Positions 10,194 through 21,938 are shown, counted from the first letter of the stretch. The stretch is DNA of 64,000 nt from Odontesthes bonariensis (GCF_027942865.1 NC_134522.1:32852349-32916348); one strand, 5' to 3'. A program made the numbers and translations. Notes: generated by a model from the letters alone, not told the origin.

Positions 10194-11650
10194 TTCTTTC
10201 TGAACACAACACCCAGTGTGGACACATCATGGCTGGGACAGCAGCAGCAGCCACAAACACATCCAAACTTTCTGTATTCAGCAGATGTGGAGAGAGGGCT
10301 CCTCAGGAATATAGCTGATGTATCACTTTTTAAAGAAAGTCCACCAAAACTTTGGACACATTCTGAGTTTCCACAAAAGAAGAAGAAATGTTGTTGAAAA
10401 GTCAGTTTGTCATTTTATCGAGGTCTCTCTGCTCTTTGTGTAACTTAAATATTCTACATCTGCAATGATTCTTTATAAAGTATTTTATTCAAATAAAACG
10501 ATAACCTCTGATCTGAAGACAGCTGATTTAGTGCCGGTCACATGATCACATCATTTATAGGATTAAAAACATGTTAGATTTGTACAAAAGAGCCTCAGAT
10601 TATCAACACTGATTATTTTAGATCTAAAGAAATGAATGATCACTTTTCTTTGTGGGACACGTTTCCATCAAAGTGTGGAGAATTAGTGTGAGACGATATG
10701 AATGAATGAATGAGTTCAGAGTTGGTTCAAACAGCTCTTCAACATGTTGAACTCATCAGTTACAGAGGAGACGGAGAGTTCATTTAAGGGCTGTAAATCA
10801 TCTTTAATGGTGTCACATGTGTCCAGTTTGTCTTTATTACCATAACTGGACAAACACTGATAATCAGGACTGAATAAATGTTACTGATCCATGTTCAGTT
10901 CAGCTCTAATGTAACTAATATCTGCTGGAACTGGGACGGAAGGGGACTTTTTTGCCCTCTTGTGGTGTAAAGATAAACTGCATGATGTCAGTTTCATGAT
11001 GCAGAAACTCCGTGAAGAAAATAAATGTGGAAATATATAGACTTTTCTCATCTTCTTTTTGAAGCTCCAACCTGCATCATATCATAAAGATCTCATCCAT
11101 CCTTTCCCTGTTCCTGCTGCACACACCTGTTGTAGGATAAGCAGCAGGATATCAGAGTCTCCTGAGGTGACACCACAGTCTGTAATGCAGATGTTGGTCA
11201 ATTGTTCAGAACAACATACTCACACTCACACACGCACCAAATGAAGCACAAGCTGTGTTTGTAGAACCAACAGGAGGCCGTTGATGTCTGCAGTGATTTT
11301 AGTGGCATTAAGACTCATTAGAGCGGAGTTATTGAATATTTCTGTAGCAGGTGTTGCACTTTGTAGACGGTCCCTTGGCCCTCGCCTCTGCGCCGGCTGC
11401 ACATGGAGACTAATGTTATTTTCCTGCTCCAGCCTCCAAGGACAGCTTATTTGGATTCAAATGTTTATCTCGCCACAGATGGAGAGAGGTGTGATTTGAT
11501 CTGGAACAACGCTTTATTTTGGAGGTATTTATTCAGCAAGTGCGAATCTGTCAATATGTGTCAAACTTTACCGAACCCTGTTGCTGTTGTTCTACCGCTG
11601 CCTCCATCTTTTAGTGTCCGCGTTAATGTGTGGCTTTGATGTTTTAACAA
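10194..11650. other. No recognisable gene
   Basis: Non-coding spacer. I looked for J or D segments, V segments and tRNAs and saw none. Confidence 0.5.
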
Positions 11651-11876
11651 ACATGTTGTCATGTAGAGTAAATGTTTAAGTGCATAATATGGCATACTGC
11701 GCATGTGTGACGCGGCCCTGAGTTCTATGCACACAGCTGGGCAAGTTATATCAATCAGTCAGTCTATCAGCTGTGAATGTCATGTCAGCGTGTTGGTCGT
11801 GTCCATGTTAAATAAACAAATGCATTAGAAATATAATGTCGTCCGCCTCGCGTTACTTGGAGATGTAAACGCCACA

Positions 11877-11889
11877 TGGTGTCAGGAGT
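11877..11889 (+). promoter_or_regulatory. Retrotransposon primer-binding site for tRNA-Leu
   Basis: TGGTGTCAGGAGT is the exact complement of the CCA-tailed 3' end of the tRNA-Leu(CAA) encoded at 961-1071 and 21055-21165: CCA plus ten encoded bases. It follows sequence ending in CA (11875-11876), so a 5' LTR should end at 11876. An AATAAA lies in that presumed LTR near 11812. The LTR start could not be fixed because no second LTR is visible. Confidence 0.75.
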
Positions 11890-11950
11890 CAACTGGATTT
11901 GAGCTGAGAAACGTCGGATGTGAGTGGGAAGAACTGGAGTGTGCATCACC

Positions 11951-13352
11951 ATGGCGAAGTTTACCCCACCGGAGCAGTTTGACTTCTCAAAGCCCGAAGC
12001 ATGGCCTGACTGGAAGCTAGTGATGTGGCGTTTGAAGCGAGGCCTCGGAGCATGTGTCGAGCAAAAAGGGGCGAGCCAGATGAAGCGTTGGTTCGAGGCT
12101 TGTATCGTTTCCATAAAAATCACGTGACTGATGACAAACGAGGCCTCGGATTCAGTGTACACGTCAATGATTCATTTTGAGCGTCACTATCGCATAAAAA
12201 GGGTTTGAACCTTGCGGCACTTCGAGGGTTTTGAGTTGGCGTTTGGTATTGGTGAGAGGTAGAGTGTGCGTTGGTTGTATCAGAGTTAGTGGTTAAGTTC
12301 AGTTATTATATCAGTCATATCATCTATTATTATTATTGTACTGCATTAGAATATATCGTAATTAGGTTAGAATAGTGTTAGAATAGTTTTATAGGATATG
12401 AACCCTCGTTTTTCGCGGGGGTTACGTTCCAAAAAGAACCCATGATAGGCGAAATCCGTGAAGTAGTAACCTTTATTTTTTTTTACAAATAACTACTGTA
12501 GGCCTACTGTAAAATAATAATTTGAATCAATACGAACTGAAGGCTTCAAATTGCGGAGATCAGCACCGCGACCCGAGTCATTGGATTAGAACGGGAGAAA
12601 ATGAAAAATGATTATGAAAAAAAAATACAAAGTAGGCTACAGTAGGACAAATAGTGACTCGCGTGTATTTCATTGCTCTTCTGACTGAGCCGCTGCATCC
12701 TGACTCAGCGTTTTTTTTCTTCTAAAGCCCGCGGTGCAGTGTGTGTTTTTTCGAGAGAAGAACAGTTATCGGTAGTTGCTGTCGCTCTTTTTTCTTCTGG
12801 GCATATTAAACCGCAACGTTATTGACACACATTTTTTAAAATAAAAACCAATAACTTATATTTGTCTTGTTGCCCATACTGCTCTGTTACAGTTTATTCC
12901 TGACTCCCGGTCCCATAAGCACTTTCATACTCCCAGTTCCATAAGCACTGTAGTCAGTGTACATCATTGATATATTTCATTTGAGTGATCAACACCATAG
13001 CACTCAATAATACTTCCATATATGCAGTTTTCACACATTTATTTTCATTGAGACACAGTGACAACAATTGTTTATTTTATATTGCAGGATGCTCTAACTC
13101 AGGGTTAATTTAGTCTGTCATATATTCCTTTTGCACAGCAGGTGTCACTAGAGAGACCGTTTCAATGAGGCTTCAGGTAATGAACCTTTTGGCGAACCTT
13201 TGGGCTGGAAAGCCTCATTGGTTCACAAAGCCTCATTTTGCCATCACTACTGGAAGCTAAGATTCGGCAGGTATCGTATAGCTTCACTGCTTACGGAGGA
13301 GGAGGAAAAAGTGCAGGTAAATGCATTGATTTATTCCATGTGTGACAGGGGT
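11951..13352 (+). pseudogene. Gypsy-like gag, N-terminal part, split by a hAT-type insertion
   Basis: The ATG at 11951 opens a frame MAKFTPPEQFDFSKPEAWPD, typical of the N-terminus of gag in Ty3/gypsy-like fish elements. It is broken at 12017 by a DNA element and resumes at 13258 with phrases such as RYRIASLLTEEEE and ALIYSMC. Similarity ends near 13350. No protease or polymerase follows on this strand. The tRNA-Leu primer site 60 bp upstream supports the identification. The copy is dead. Confidence 0.75.
12018..13249. mobile_element. 1.2-kb hAT-type non-autonomous element
   Basis: The ends are TAGTGATG...CATCACTA with related subterminal GAGGC motifs. It is flanked by a perfect 8-bp duplication, CTGGAAGC (12010-12017 and 13250-13257). 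It contains no transposase. A phrase CCTCGTTTTTCGCGGGGGTT near 12405 belongs to a hairpin-like repeat seen in other vertebrate repeats. It inserted into the gag frame. Confidence 0.85.
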
Positions 13353-14700
13353 AGTGGGTAATTAAGGCCAGGTGTGGCCAATTCCCAAGACAAAAATCCA
13401 GTAGGAGCTGTGCTGCACAGACTGCAAGGTGTGTTGGTGCCCTGCAGACAGCAAGGTGTGTGGTTGTCCTTTATTCTCTGGTGAGCAGAAAAGCCACGAG
13501 CCAGGGTGACGGTGGCGTAGTGTACCGTCAGACAGAGGTGACAGCAGGAGTTGGCCACCAAACATTTGGGAGACGGGTGCATGGTGCCGTTGTCAGCCGT
13601 TGTCAGCCGTTGTTTTAGTAGTATTTTCTTTTGGTTTTATTGATTTTATTTAGCAACTGTAACCCTGAGCCAAAGCACCTCGTAGCCGTGGTGGTAGTAT
13701 CGGGAGACAGAGGCTGGGCACGTGGACTTTTATTTGCATGGTTTTACTGACAGTGTTTTAATTGCATGTGTGTCATCTAGTGTGTCATCTGGTGTTTTTT
13801 ATTGTCCTACTGCTCAGTTGTCTGATTTAGGTTCTGCCAACCACCTACAGAATTTTAACACTGTTGTAAGTAAAACAAAAACATTTTACTCTCTAACTGT
13901 CGGCTTCATGGTTATGGGCCTTACCAGGGGGTTTAGCTAGGCCTGGTTAATCACAAGCCGCAGGTGCTACATTTTGGCGTTGTCGGCAGGACAACTAGTG
14001 TTATGGTAAATTCGGTGTCTGCTAACCACTTGTCTTTTAAATGACACCTTGTTGTAGACCCAATGTCTGCAGACCATGTGTCTGTTGATTAACACAGAGA
14101 CAATAATCATTTGAATGACCATTGTTACCAGATTCTGCATCTCCCCAAAGTGCGAGACCGTCCCCGGGGGGGTGTGGTAAGGTGACGGTTGAAGAATACG
14201 CATCTGAAAAGACAGAACTCCCTCTTCCTGTATAAATGCAACTGATTTCCTTTATCCTGAGTCTTTCTCCACCATGAACGCTGACTGGTGTTGACTGACC
14301 CTTCTGCAGAAGAGAATAAACACGTGGCCAGCCGGCAAAAACGACAGAGATCTCGATATTTAATTTCTCATCAGAGGTATTACGAAGCAAGGGAAGATTT
14401 TTCCATGACATTTGACGTTGTTTCGGCAGGACTCACGCGCAATCGTTCGGGACGAGTGTTGAGTTGTAAATGCATGTTATGTTAGTTATCCCATCATTTG
14501 TGTTAAGGTCGTAAATTCCATTGTTAGGAATGCGGCCTGAAACTGGATCCCCCTTTCCTCTCTGTTGAGAGCTGTTGTACACACCCACTTCTGAATAAAA
14601 TTGAGGAGGCCTGAGGAGCAGCTTTAGAGTGTGATCAGGAAGAAACTGTGGAAAGCTGTCTCCTCATCAGCTCTCCTCATGAGTTAAAAATCCTAAACGT
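13353..14700. other. Unassigned, possibly repeat-derived
   Basis: No gene recognised. The stretch includes a short tandem GTTGTCAGCC (about 13590-13610) and the phrase AATTAAGGCCAGGTGTGGCC, which may be part of an inserted repeat that ends the gag similarity. Confidence 0.4.
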
Positions 14701-14715
14701 CTCTCTCTCTCTTCT

Positions 14716-15715
14716 TTATAAATTTGTAGGTATTTGAACCTGACAAACATTGTTCTGCCTCAGTAGAGGGAGCACATGAGAGCTCAAAGAACAAGCCATA
14801 GAGACGCTGTCAAGCATTGCTCGAAGTTTTACAGTATCCTGGATCAGCACGTCAGTGTGAAAAAGGTCATCAGTTGCAGACAGTCTTTGTGTATTTTGAA
14901 TAATCACAGTGGAGTTATCGCCTGCTAAGGAGCAGAACTGTGAGTATACTGACTCAAGATCAACATCATCAGGCTCTTGTGGGGACATGTCACTGGGCCC
15001 TACACTACTCCCCTGCTCATGTGGGCCAACTAGTTTTCCTGCTGGTTGGAACCACCAGGCTGAGCAGCAGGTAAGTCAGAAGAGGGAGCACTCTGACAGG
15101 TCACAGCCTGATGTCCATTAGCATAGCAGCGAAAACAAAGCCGCTCTCTCCTGCAGTGAGACATGGTGTCATGGTCATCACCCCCACAAATGGAACATGG
15201 ACCCCGAGACCTGCCGCGGCCGCCACCACCCGACCTCGGCGGCCTGGAATACCGGGAGGCCTCTCGCTGCAGCAACCGCTCGAGGAGAGTGATGACATGG
15301 TCAAGTGACTGCCCCTCAGACTGCGACGTTCTGCTGGCTGCAGCCGGTTAAGGGGCCGGGTCCCCCCTGCAGACTGGGCATGGCACTGCAAAACGTTCAC
15401 AGCCTGGCTGGTTTGCAGACTTCCCGCTGGGTGGGAACATTGACACTGCTGGAGGCGCTTCTTCCGGTGGTGTTCATCCAACTTCACCTGAACATCAGCG
15501 GCAGTCCACTCCTCCAGCGGCTTGCAGCCGAAGACTAGAGACAGCTCAGTATCCGGACAGTGAGTGATAAACATGACTGTCACCCCACGAGAAGGATTGT
15601 CAAGAGTCTTTCCCTGTTTCTCTAATGCATCCACAGCAGTGTCAATGGCTTTGTTAAGCCGAATCCAATAGTCAACAGCTGTCTCAGTGGGTTTTGTGTG
15701 TAGCGTGCTCTCAGG
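14716..15715 (-). pseudogene. LTR-retrotransposon gag zinc knuckles and protease remnant
   Basis: On the minus strand, from about 15700 down, gag-like sequence (VDYWIRLNKAID, then FITHCPDTEL) is followed, in a second frame (15030-15275), by two Cys/His knuckles: CSICGGDDHDTMSHC and the canonical CFRCYANGHQAVTC (C-x2-C-x4-H-x4-C). A third stretch (14716-14988) resembles a retropepsin start: DTVKLRAMLDSVSMACSLS. The expected active-site triad D-S/T-G reads D-S-V, and the frames do not join, so the element is defective. Its N-terminal gag half lies at 17485-18130, beyond an insertion. Confidence 0.75.
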
Positions 15716-17484
15716 AAAGACAGAGCACAGAGATGTTTACATAAAGATCCAACCTTTCTTGACATCAAGAAACGTACCCTCTTTACGACCCTCTCAACGG
15801 ATCAGCTCAAAGGAGATAACGGAGCCAGATGTGAGACCAACCAAATGGGGTTCTTTGTTTCCGAGTCTTCTCTCCCCCAGACCAGCTACGAATAATAAAT
15901 TATGTAGGACACCTCCTGATAAGGGAAGCAGATGTAAGCTCAACTCTCCTGCTGGACCAACCACAGGAATGCCACACTTCCCTATTTTCAGAGAGTGAAA
16001 ATTCCACTATAAACCTCACTTTCCGTAGACTGAAAGTGTGAAAATCATTACTGGACAAATCTACAGATCATTTTGAAACATTCGCCATTCTTGTACCTTC
16101 AGTAATTACCAAGCTATGAATATTGGATTTAAAAGGAATCCCTCTCGTGGAGCCACAGTGCCCCCCAAAGGACATGGATAACGGACACTTTTCACTATGT
16201 CAGCCTAAACAACCATGGACAATTTCAACTACGGATGTTTAATGTTCTCATTATGTGCAATGCATAACCTAATAGTGTTTAATTCCACAGGTATTACCCA
16301 AACAGCTGCAGATCATTCTAAATTAACAGCAACCAAAAGTTGTCATACCATTTCTATCATGATAAATATGAAGTATTGTATGCTGATAACTGTCAATGCT
16401 CATATGGATGTTTATGCCTGCTTGTATGCAACATTATTGTCTGTTAAGAACATTATATTGTCTAAAATCACTGTCATATGGGTTAAATACGGTATAAGAA
16501 AGGAGCAGAAATCCCCCCTTTTTGTCTCATGAATTCAGCGTGGTCAACCCCCCTTTTTCCCTTGGGTCAAAAGCCAGCTGAACTCTGATTGGACGAAAGC
16601 TGACATGTGATCTCCAGCTTAAAAGAGAGGCGCGCAGGAAATCCCTTCTCTTGCCTTGCTCTTATCTCTTGCCTTGCTCTTATCTCTTGCCTTGCTTATC
16701 TCTTCTCTTGCTCTCAGCCCTCTTATCTCAGCCCTTGTCTTTTTCTCCGTAACTATTAATTCCCAATTTTTTTAGACTTCCCCTTCTCTTTTATATAAAA
16801 GTCTGGTCCAACACACGCGAGTGTGTGCCAACTCATACAGCCCAGCCAAGCCGCCACTCTTCATCCAAGGACGAAGAATCAAGAAGAAGTCGATTCTACA
16901 TCATCCCGCTGGTTACCACGGGAACACCGCTTCGACACCAACTCATCAGAAGGAAAGAACCACGGAATCCCTTACGCTGCTACGACAAAGTAAGGTGCTG
17001 GTTTGAGATCTTTTGAAACCGTGGATAAAGTGAAAACTTTCTCTGAAAGCGACGAATGAGCAGACCTCCGCGGGCAGAAGACCGTTGGCACAATATCCGT
17101 GTTATGAACCAGATTTAGTCACATTTTTGATAGGTAACCCTGTTAGTGGCCTGCTCCTTTCTTCCCTATTATCCCCTTTGAGTGTCCCCAATAATTCTAA
17201 TTTCTGTCTCTTTATCAATTGTTTATACACCTATATACCTGTGCAATGTTGAATAAATGTTTGTATTAACCCATTTAAGAGCGTCACAGACAGTTACTAA
17301 GCCGATTACCACTCCAAACAGGACGCACGACTCAGAATGAGATTGATTATTAATTAATTAATAATTTAATATACCAGGATCTAAGATTGTAACAGTTTCC
17401 TACCTGACTGTAACGTAAATCAAGATTGTAGGTAGGTGGTGCCCCTGCTATTTTCGAGGTAAATATTAATTAATAACGTGTCAA
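15716..17484. mobile_element. 1.8-kb insertion with LTR-like promoter and poly(A) signals
   Basis: Gag similarity stops at about 15715 and resumes at about 17485 (minus strand), so the interval is an insertion. It carries no coding region. It contains direct repeats of CTTGCCTTGCTCTTATCTCT (16650-16700), a TATA-like TATATAAAAG at 16791, and a possible poly(A) signal GAATAAATG near 17250 in plus orientation. This is the arrangement of a solo LTR. Clean TG...CA ends and a target duplication could not be fixed. Confidence 0.5.
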
Positions 17485-18130
17485 CGCTACATGTGTCATA
17501 AAAGTCCGCAAGAGGCATAAAAGAGGTCACAGAGTCACTGAAGTGCTGCCTAAGTATGTCAAACACAGGTTGAGGGCCTGACTTTAAGTCTAAGGAGGGT
17601 CGACTGCGAAGCCCAATGGTCACCACATCACGTGCCCTCCCCCTTAGCTTGCCCAAGACTTCATTCCCCTGGAAACAAAGCTCAAAGCCCTTCCTACACA
17701 GGTAAAGCCTCATAGCTTCCTCCCACTCAGAGACTGAAATCCTATCAGTGTTGTCTCCCCTGAAAGGATGCGGTTCATAACTATCATGGTTAATTGTCAA
17801 GTTAACCTTAGAAAAATCAGCTGTGGTTGACTGAGTCATGTTAGCATCATTAGCTGGAATGGACTTAAGACATGAAACAATGTTCTCACCTATACTGGTC
17901 CCTATCTGTTTCACCAGGTCACTGAGAACATGGACATCCCGACCAGAAAGTGCAGACTCACCATCCACCCCAGCATCAGCAGTGGCACATGCACTATCCC
18001 TCCCCAGACGACTGTGAGGAGTAGATGTAACGTGTCTGTCTTCACTAAGCCCACCCAGAGTAGGGAACTGACTGAACCACAGTTTAGCACCCCTACCAAC
18101 ACTTGACACGTTATGTTCATCCATTTTCAA
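17485..18130 (-). pseudogene. LTR-retrotransposon gag, N-terminal half
   Basis: The ATG at 18130 opens a frame of about 215 codons ending in FMPLADFYDTC at the insertion point. Recognisable capsid-like phrases are FRGDNTDRISVSEWEEAMRL and FDILRQHFSDSVTSF. It has no signal peptide or membrane segment. It belongs to the same element as 14716-15715. Upstream (18131-18480) is AT-rich 5' sequence with homopolymer runs; no LTR boundary was identified. Confidence 0.7.
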
Positions 18131-18671
18131 AGAGAAAAAAAAAATAAATCCCCCCCAGAAAATATCAAAATCTACAGCACAGTCTGTTATCCTATAGCTC
18201 TAAAATATATATAAATATGTTTTTTTCTTTTTGTTATCCCAAATGGAGAAAAATAATAATAATTAAAAAAAATGTTTTACCTTAGTAGATTCACACACTA
18301 AAACAAATCAATATATCAATGGCATGTTCAATATTACAATCCACAACTAAACTTTTTTTTTTTTTTTTCTGAGACCCAGACAGGCCATCATATAACACAT
18401 AAAAAAACAAAAAAACAAACATTTCAAAACCGGGCTCTATGTTACAACCGGACTCACGATACCAAGAAAGTACCGGTGAAGTCACGTGAAGAGTCGAGTT
18501 TGCGGGGTCACCATCGCAACGAACAGCTCACGCACCCCCGTAGATGCAATCCGGGTCACGGCAGCGGCTTTCTACTCTCTCTTGCGTTGTGTTTATTACA
18601 GGAGAAGACGGTCACGGTTGGCAACTTGCCGTTTATTTCTGGTGGGGAATTACGACAATCAGTCCGGGTTT

Positions 18672-18715
<44 letters not shown>

Positions 18716-19100
18716 CACACATCTGAAAAATGTGAAACGAAAGTCCAGGTTAGCTAACGACATGCAGCACTAGCCATTTTATAAACCAAAAAAGACAAAA
18801 ATACCGTCAACATTTATGAAAAAGAACGTGCTCAACCGTTTGGGAGCTATAGCTTTATAAAATCCAACTTACAAATTACAAATTATAGAGACATAACTCC
18901 GTTGCTCTTCTATAATAAGGTAAAAGATTACGGCCAAATGTTTAAAAAAGACATAAATGACAATGTACCTTTTGACTTTCTTCTCTTTCATTAATATGGT
19001 AGATCTCCCATAGTCGATCCCCTATCCCACAGGTCGAGACCGCCTAGTGGCCTGGCGAACTTCCATTGTGTTTTGAAGTTTGCAGCGCTTATCTCTCTTG
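18131..19100. other. No gene; contains a (CA)n microsatellite
   Basis: A (CA) repeat of about 38 bp lies at 18674-18712. The rest is AT-rich sequence or unassigned. The overlapping frames rich in TH repeats are artefacts. Confidence 0.6.
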
Positions 19101-19109
19101 TATGTGTTT

Positions 19110-19321
19110 TGATGTTTGCATGCTAAAAATGTACCACCTGGTGCCAGGTGGTATTACCTCATGGAAAACCCTAACAGCTGAGTGGGATCCAGTCGAGTGG
19201 AGTAGGTAGAGGTTGAAAAGGGAGGAATGTGTTCCGATGTCATTCTAAATCTCTGAAAGTTGACTTCGGCTTGTTTTATCTCTTCTTTTTTTTTCGGAAG
19301 GCATGTTTTCTAACGTGAGTA
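19110..19321. repeat. tRNA-Lys upstream repeat, plus-strand copy
   Basis: This is the reverse complement of 3618-3830, with GTACCACCTGGTGCCAGGTG and CCTCATGGAAAACCC as landmarks. It ends directly at the tRNA-Lys gene. Confidence 0.75.
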
Positions 19322-19394
19322 GCCCGGCAAGCTCAGTCAGTAGAGCATGAGACTCTTAATCTCAGGGTCGGGGGTTCGAGCCCCACGTTGGGCG
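19322..19394 (+). tRNA. tRNA-Lys (CTT)
   Basis: A 73-nt gene with GCCCGGC...GTTGGGC acceptor strands and discriminator G, anticodon CTT in ACTCTTAAT, and T-arm GGGGGTTCGAGCCCC. The D-arm has AAGCTCAGTCAGT, a one-base change from the usual TAGCTCAGTCGGT at two sites, still foldable. Probably functional. Confidence 0.9.
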
Positions 19395-19456
19395 TAGCAG
19401 TTTTAATAATCAACAGATGTTTGATCCAGCACTAAAAGGAGAAGTTCACTATTTAA

Positions 19457-20111
19457 AGGATAAGACCGGTTTTTTGACATTGGGCCCTTGATTTCACATT
19501 ATAACATGATGTTCTACTCACCCCTGCTTGTTGTTGGTCATTTGGAGCTGTTCCGAAGATATTCGCGAGGCGTCTGGCTGCTCTCTTGAGATATTCGGCC
19601 ATGAAACGGTTTCCTATGGGCAAGCTTATACAGGCACAAACTATGCTGTTTATAATTTATTAATTACTCTACACTAGCACTGATAACGTGGAGGTGCGTC
19701 GCTTACTTAAAAAAATCCGGGTTACTAATTTTGAATTTTAGCCGAATGAATAAATAGGCAGCAGGTCTGTGGGCTGTCTGTGGCAGTAGCACGACGAGGA
19801 CGTCAGTAACACCCACTTTACGACAAAAAAAACAAAATTACAATAACTCGGATTTTTTTAAGTAAGCGACGCACCTCCACGTTATCAGTGCTAATGTACA
19901 GTAATTAATGAATTATAAACAGCATAGTTTGTACCTGTATAAGCTTGCCCATAGGAAACCGTTTCATGGCCGAATATCTCAAGAGAGCAGCCAGACGCCT
20001 CTCGAATATCTTCGGAACAGCTCCAAATGACCAACAACAAGCAGGGGTGAGTAGAACATCATGCTATAATGTGAAATCAAGGGCCCAATGTAAAAAAACC
20101 GGTCTTATCCT
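19457..20111. mobile_element. Fold-back element with ~275-bp arms and TTAA target duplication
   Basis: The termini are AGGATAAGACCGG and CCGGTCTTATCCT, each flanked by TTAA (19453-19456 and 20112-20115). The inverted arms extend from about 19457-19732 to 19846-20111 with few mismatches, leaving a loop of about 115 nt. TTAA target sites are typical of piggyBac and Kolobok transposons. No protein is encoded, so this is a non-autonomous element. Confidence 0.85.
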
Positions 20112-20236
20112 TTAAGACCTTGAGTCCCAGTTCCAGCTTGTTTATCAAGAATAAGAAATGAGGAGACCATTTTCACAACAATAGCTCATTTCTATCCATT
20201 TTGGCTGTTTTCGCTGGTCCATCCTGCTGCTACAGA

Positions 20237-20949
20237 CAGGGTTCCATTGGGCATTCTGTTCAATGTCCTTAAAACAATACTAATGTTAATTTTAAAGAAA
20301 AGGTCAACTCACCGGGTGGTTAGTGGTATTAAAAAAAAAAAATGTTGGCGCATTTTATGGTTTTCCATCCGTGTAATCCGTGTTCTATGCTGTTCAGGAA
20401 CTATTTTTCATGCTAAATCACGACGCACGTAAACATCCGCTCTATATTTGAGTCTGAGGCTCTAGCCTCCGAGGAGGGTGCTGGGGAGCGGATTGGATGA
20501 GCGAGTGACCGCTGGAAGCTCCAGGATGGTTCTCTGGAAGATGTGAGGCCGACGTTGGCAGAGTATGAGTCCGAGGAGGGTGCTGGAGAGCGGATTGGAT
20601 GAGCGAGTGACCGCTGGAAGCTCCAGGGTGGTTCTCTGGAAGATGTGAGGCCGAATTTGGCAGAGCATGAGTCCGAGGAGGGTGCTGGACAGCGGATTGG
20701 ATGAGCGAGTGGCCGCTGGAAGCTCCAGAACGCACCCTGGCGCAGAAATCTGACAGTGAAAAGTCTTCCAAACGGAATACAATTGGATTACAAAATGCTA
20801 AATAAAGCAAGAAATAACTTTTATTTCGCAACGCAATTTTATTTGGGACACACAGGAACATCCATGAACCACCCAGTGAGTTGACCTTTTCTTTAAAATT
20901 AACATTAGTATTGTTTTAAGGACATTGAACAGAATGCCCAATGGAACTC
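20237..20949. repeat. Inverted-arm element enclosing a minisatellite
   Basis: Arms of about 87 bp (20237-20325 and 20863-20949) are near-perfect inverted copies containing CCATTGGGCATTCTGTTCAA. They bracket a 102-bp tandem repeat. The right arm abuts the tRNA-Leu block. Confidence 0.8.
20469..20730. repeat. 102-bp minisatellite, about 2.6 copies
   Basis: Units start with CCGAGGAGGGTGCTGG at 20469, 20571 and 20673. The period is a multiple of three, so minus-strand frames stay open and give a repeating 34-residue pattern containing GASSGHSLIQSA. I do not regard it as a protein gene. Confidence 0.9.
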
Positions 20950-21879
20950 CCTCATGGAAAACCCTAAAACCTGAGTCGAATATAGTCAAGTGGAGTAGCG
21001 TTTTGCATTTTGGTTCACGTTTGTCGTATTTTACACAGTCAGGGAAGTAATGGTGTCAGGATGGCCGAGCGGTCTAAGGCGCCAGACTCAAGGCTTCATT
21101 CCTTCCTTAGCACAGGGACTTCTGGTCTCCCGAAGGAGACGTGGGTTCAAATCCCACTCCTGACATTAATTTCATGCTTAAATCTTACTTGCATATTAGA
21201 AGACCATGAAGAAAGCCATGTCAGGCCATGGTGAAAAAGGGCATTTATCTCTGAAGACGGGATTTCAGTTCCCCTCATTAACATACACAATTCTGATGTG
21301 CGATGAGGCATTTTTCCTGCAACATTAAGCTCCTTTCCACTAGTACTTACTCACAACCACCTCAATGTGGGTGGGGTCGTTATAGCAAGGAGGTCCAAAA
21401 GTCCTGTGATGTCAGTTTTATGTGACACAAACATGACACAACAATTTAGGACATCGAGGCAAAGGTATACCTGCTGCTTGGTCTATGTCTTTGCGTCTAG
21501 CAATCCAACTCGTTGACGATCACAGAATACATAAAATCCAACTGTTGCTGTTGCCGGTTCTTGTTAAGGAGTGGCTTTCATGACTCATCCAGTGACATCA
21601 CTCCCTGGCCAATCAGTGGCCTGCAGTCTGCAGATGTCACATTTTCGGCTCAACTCAACTCGACCCCGGCCGAGGAGGTGCTAAAAATGTACCACCTGGT
21701 GCCAGTAGGTATTACCTCATGGAAAATCCTAACAGCTGAGTGGGATCCAGTCAAGTGGAGTAGGTAGAGGTTGAAAAGGGAGGAATGTGTTCCGATGTCA
21801 TTCTAAATCTCAGAAAGTTTACTTAGGCTTGTTTTATCTCTTCTTTTTTTTTGAAGGCATGTTTTATAACATGTGAATA
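20938..21879. repeat. tRNA block, inverted copy
   Basis: This is the reverse complement of the left-end blocks (1-1310 and 3618-4206) fused in a row: tRNA-Leu flank, then the TGACATCACTCC region, then the tRNA-Lys flank. It lacks the Rex1-like insertion seen at 365-789. Confidence 0.75.
21055..21165 (+). tRNA. tRNA-Leu (CAA) with intron
   Basis: Same 111-nt structure as the minus-strand gene at 961-1071, differing at only a few positions (intron and variable arm; GGAGACGTGGGTTCAAATCC in the T-arm region). The acceptor stem GTCAGGA/TCCTGAC is intact. It is likely functional. Confidence 0.93.
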
Positions 21880-21920
21880 GCCCGGCTAGCTCAGTCGGTA
21901 GAGCATGAGACTCTTAATCT
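21880..21920 (+). pseudogene. Truncated tRNA-Lys (5' half)
   Basis: It reads GCCCGGCTAGCTCAGTCGGT through the anticodon loop ACTCTTAATCT, then changes abruptly to AATCTTAAAAGCC, leading into a V-segment exon. The 3' half is missing, so no tRNA can form. The breakpoint joins the tRNA cluster to the V cluster. Confidence 0.9.
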
Positions 21921-21938
21921 TAATCTTAAAAGCCACAG

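Noticed and set aside
10011-10397. Long Cys/Met/His-rich open frames on both strands
   Set aside because: They are produced by the ATGTGC microsatellite, whose period is a multiple of three; no start context or domain.
10194-11650. J, D or constant segments of the T-cell receptor
   Set aside because: No FGxG motif, no 12-type signal and no constant Ig exon could be found here or elsewhere in the window.
18476-18773. Frames with a poly-TH run
   Set aside because: The (CA)n repeat keeps all three frames open; no homology.
20442-20861. 139-codon minus-strand frame with 34-residue repeats
   Set aside because: Explained by a 102-bp minisatellite inside a fold-back element; two frames are equally open.
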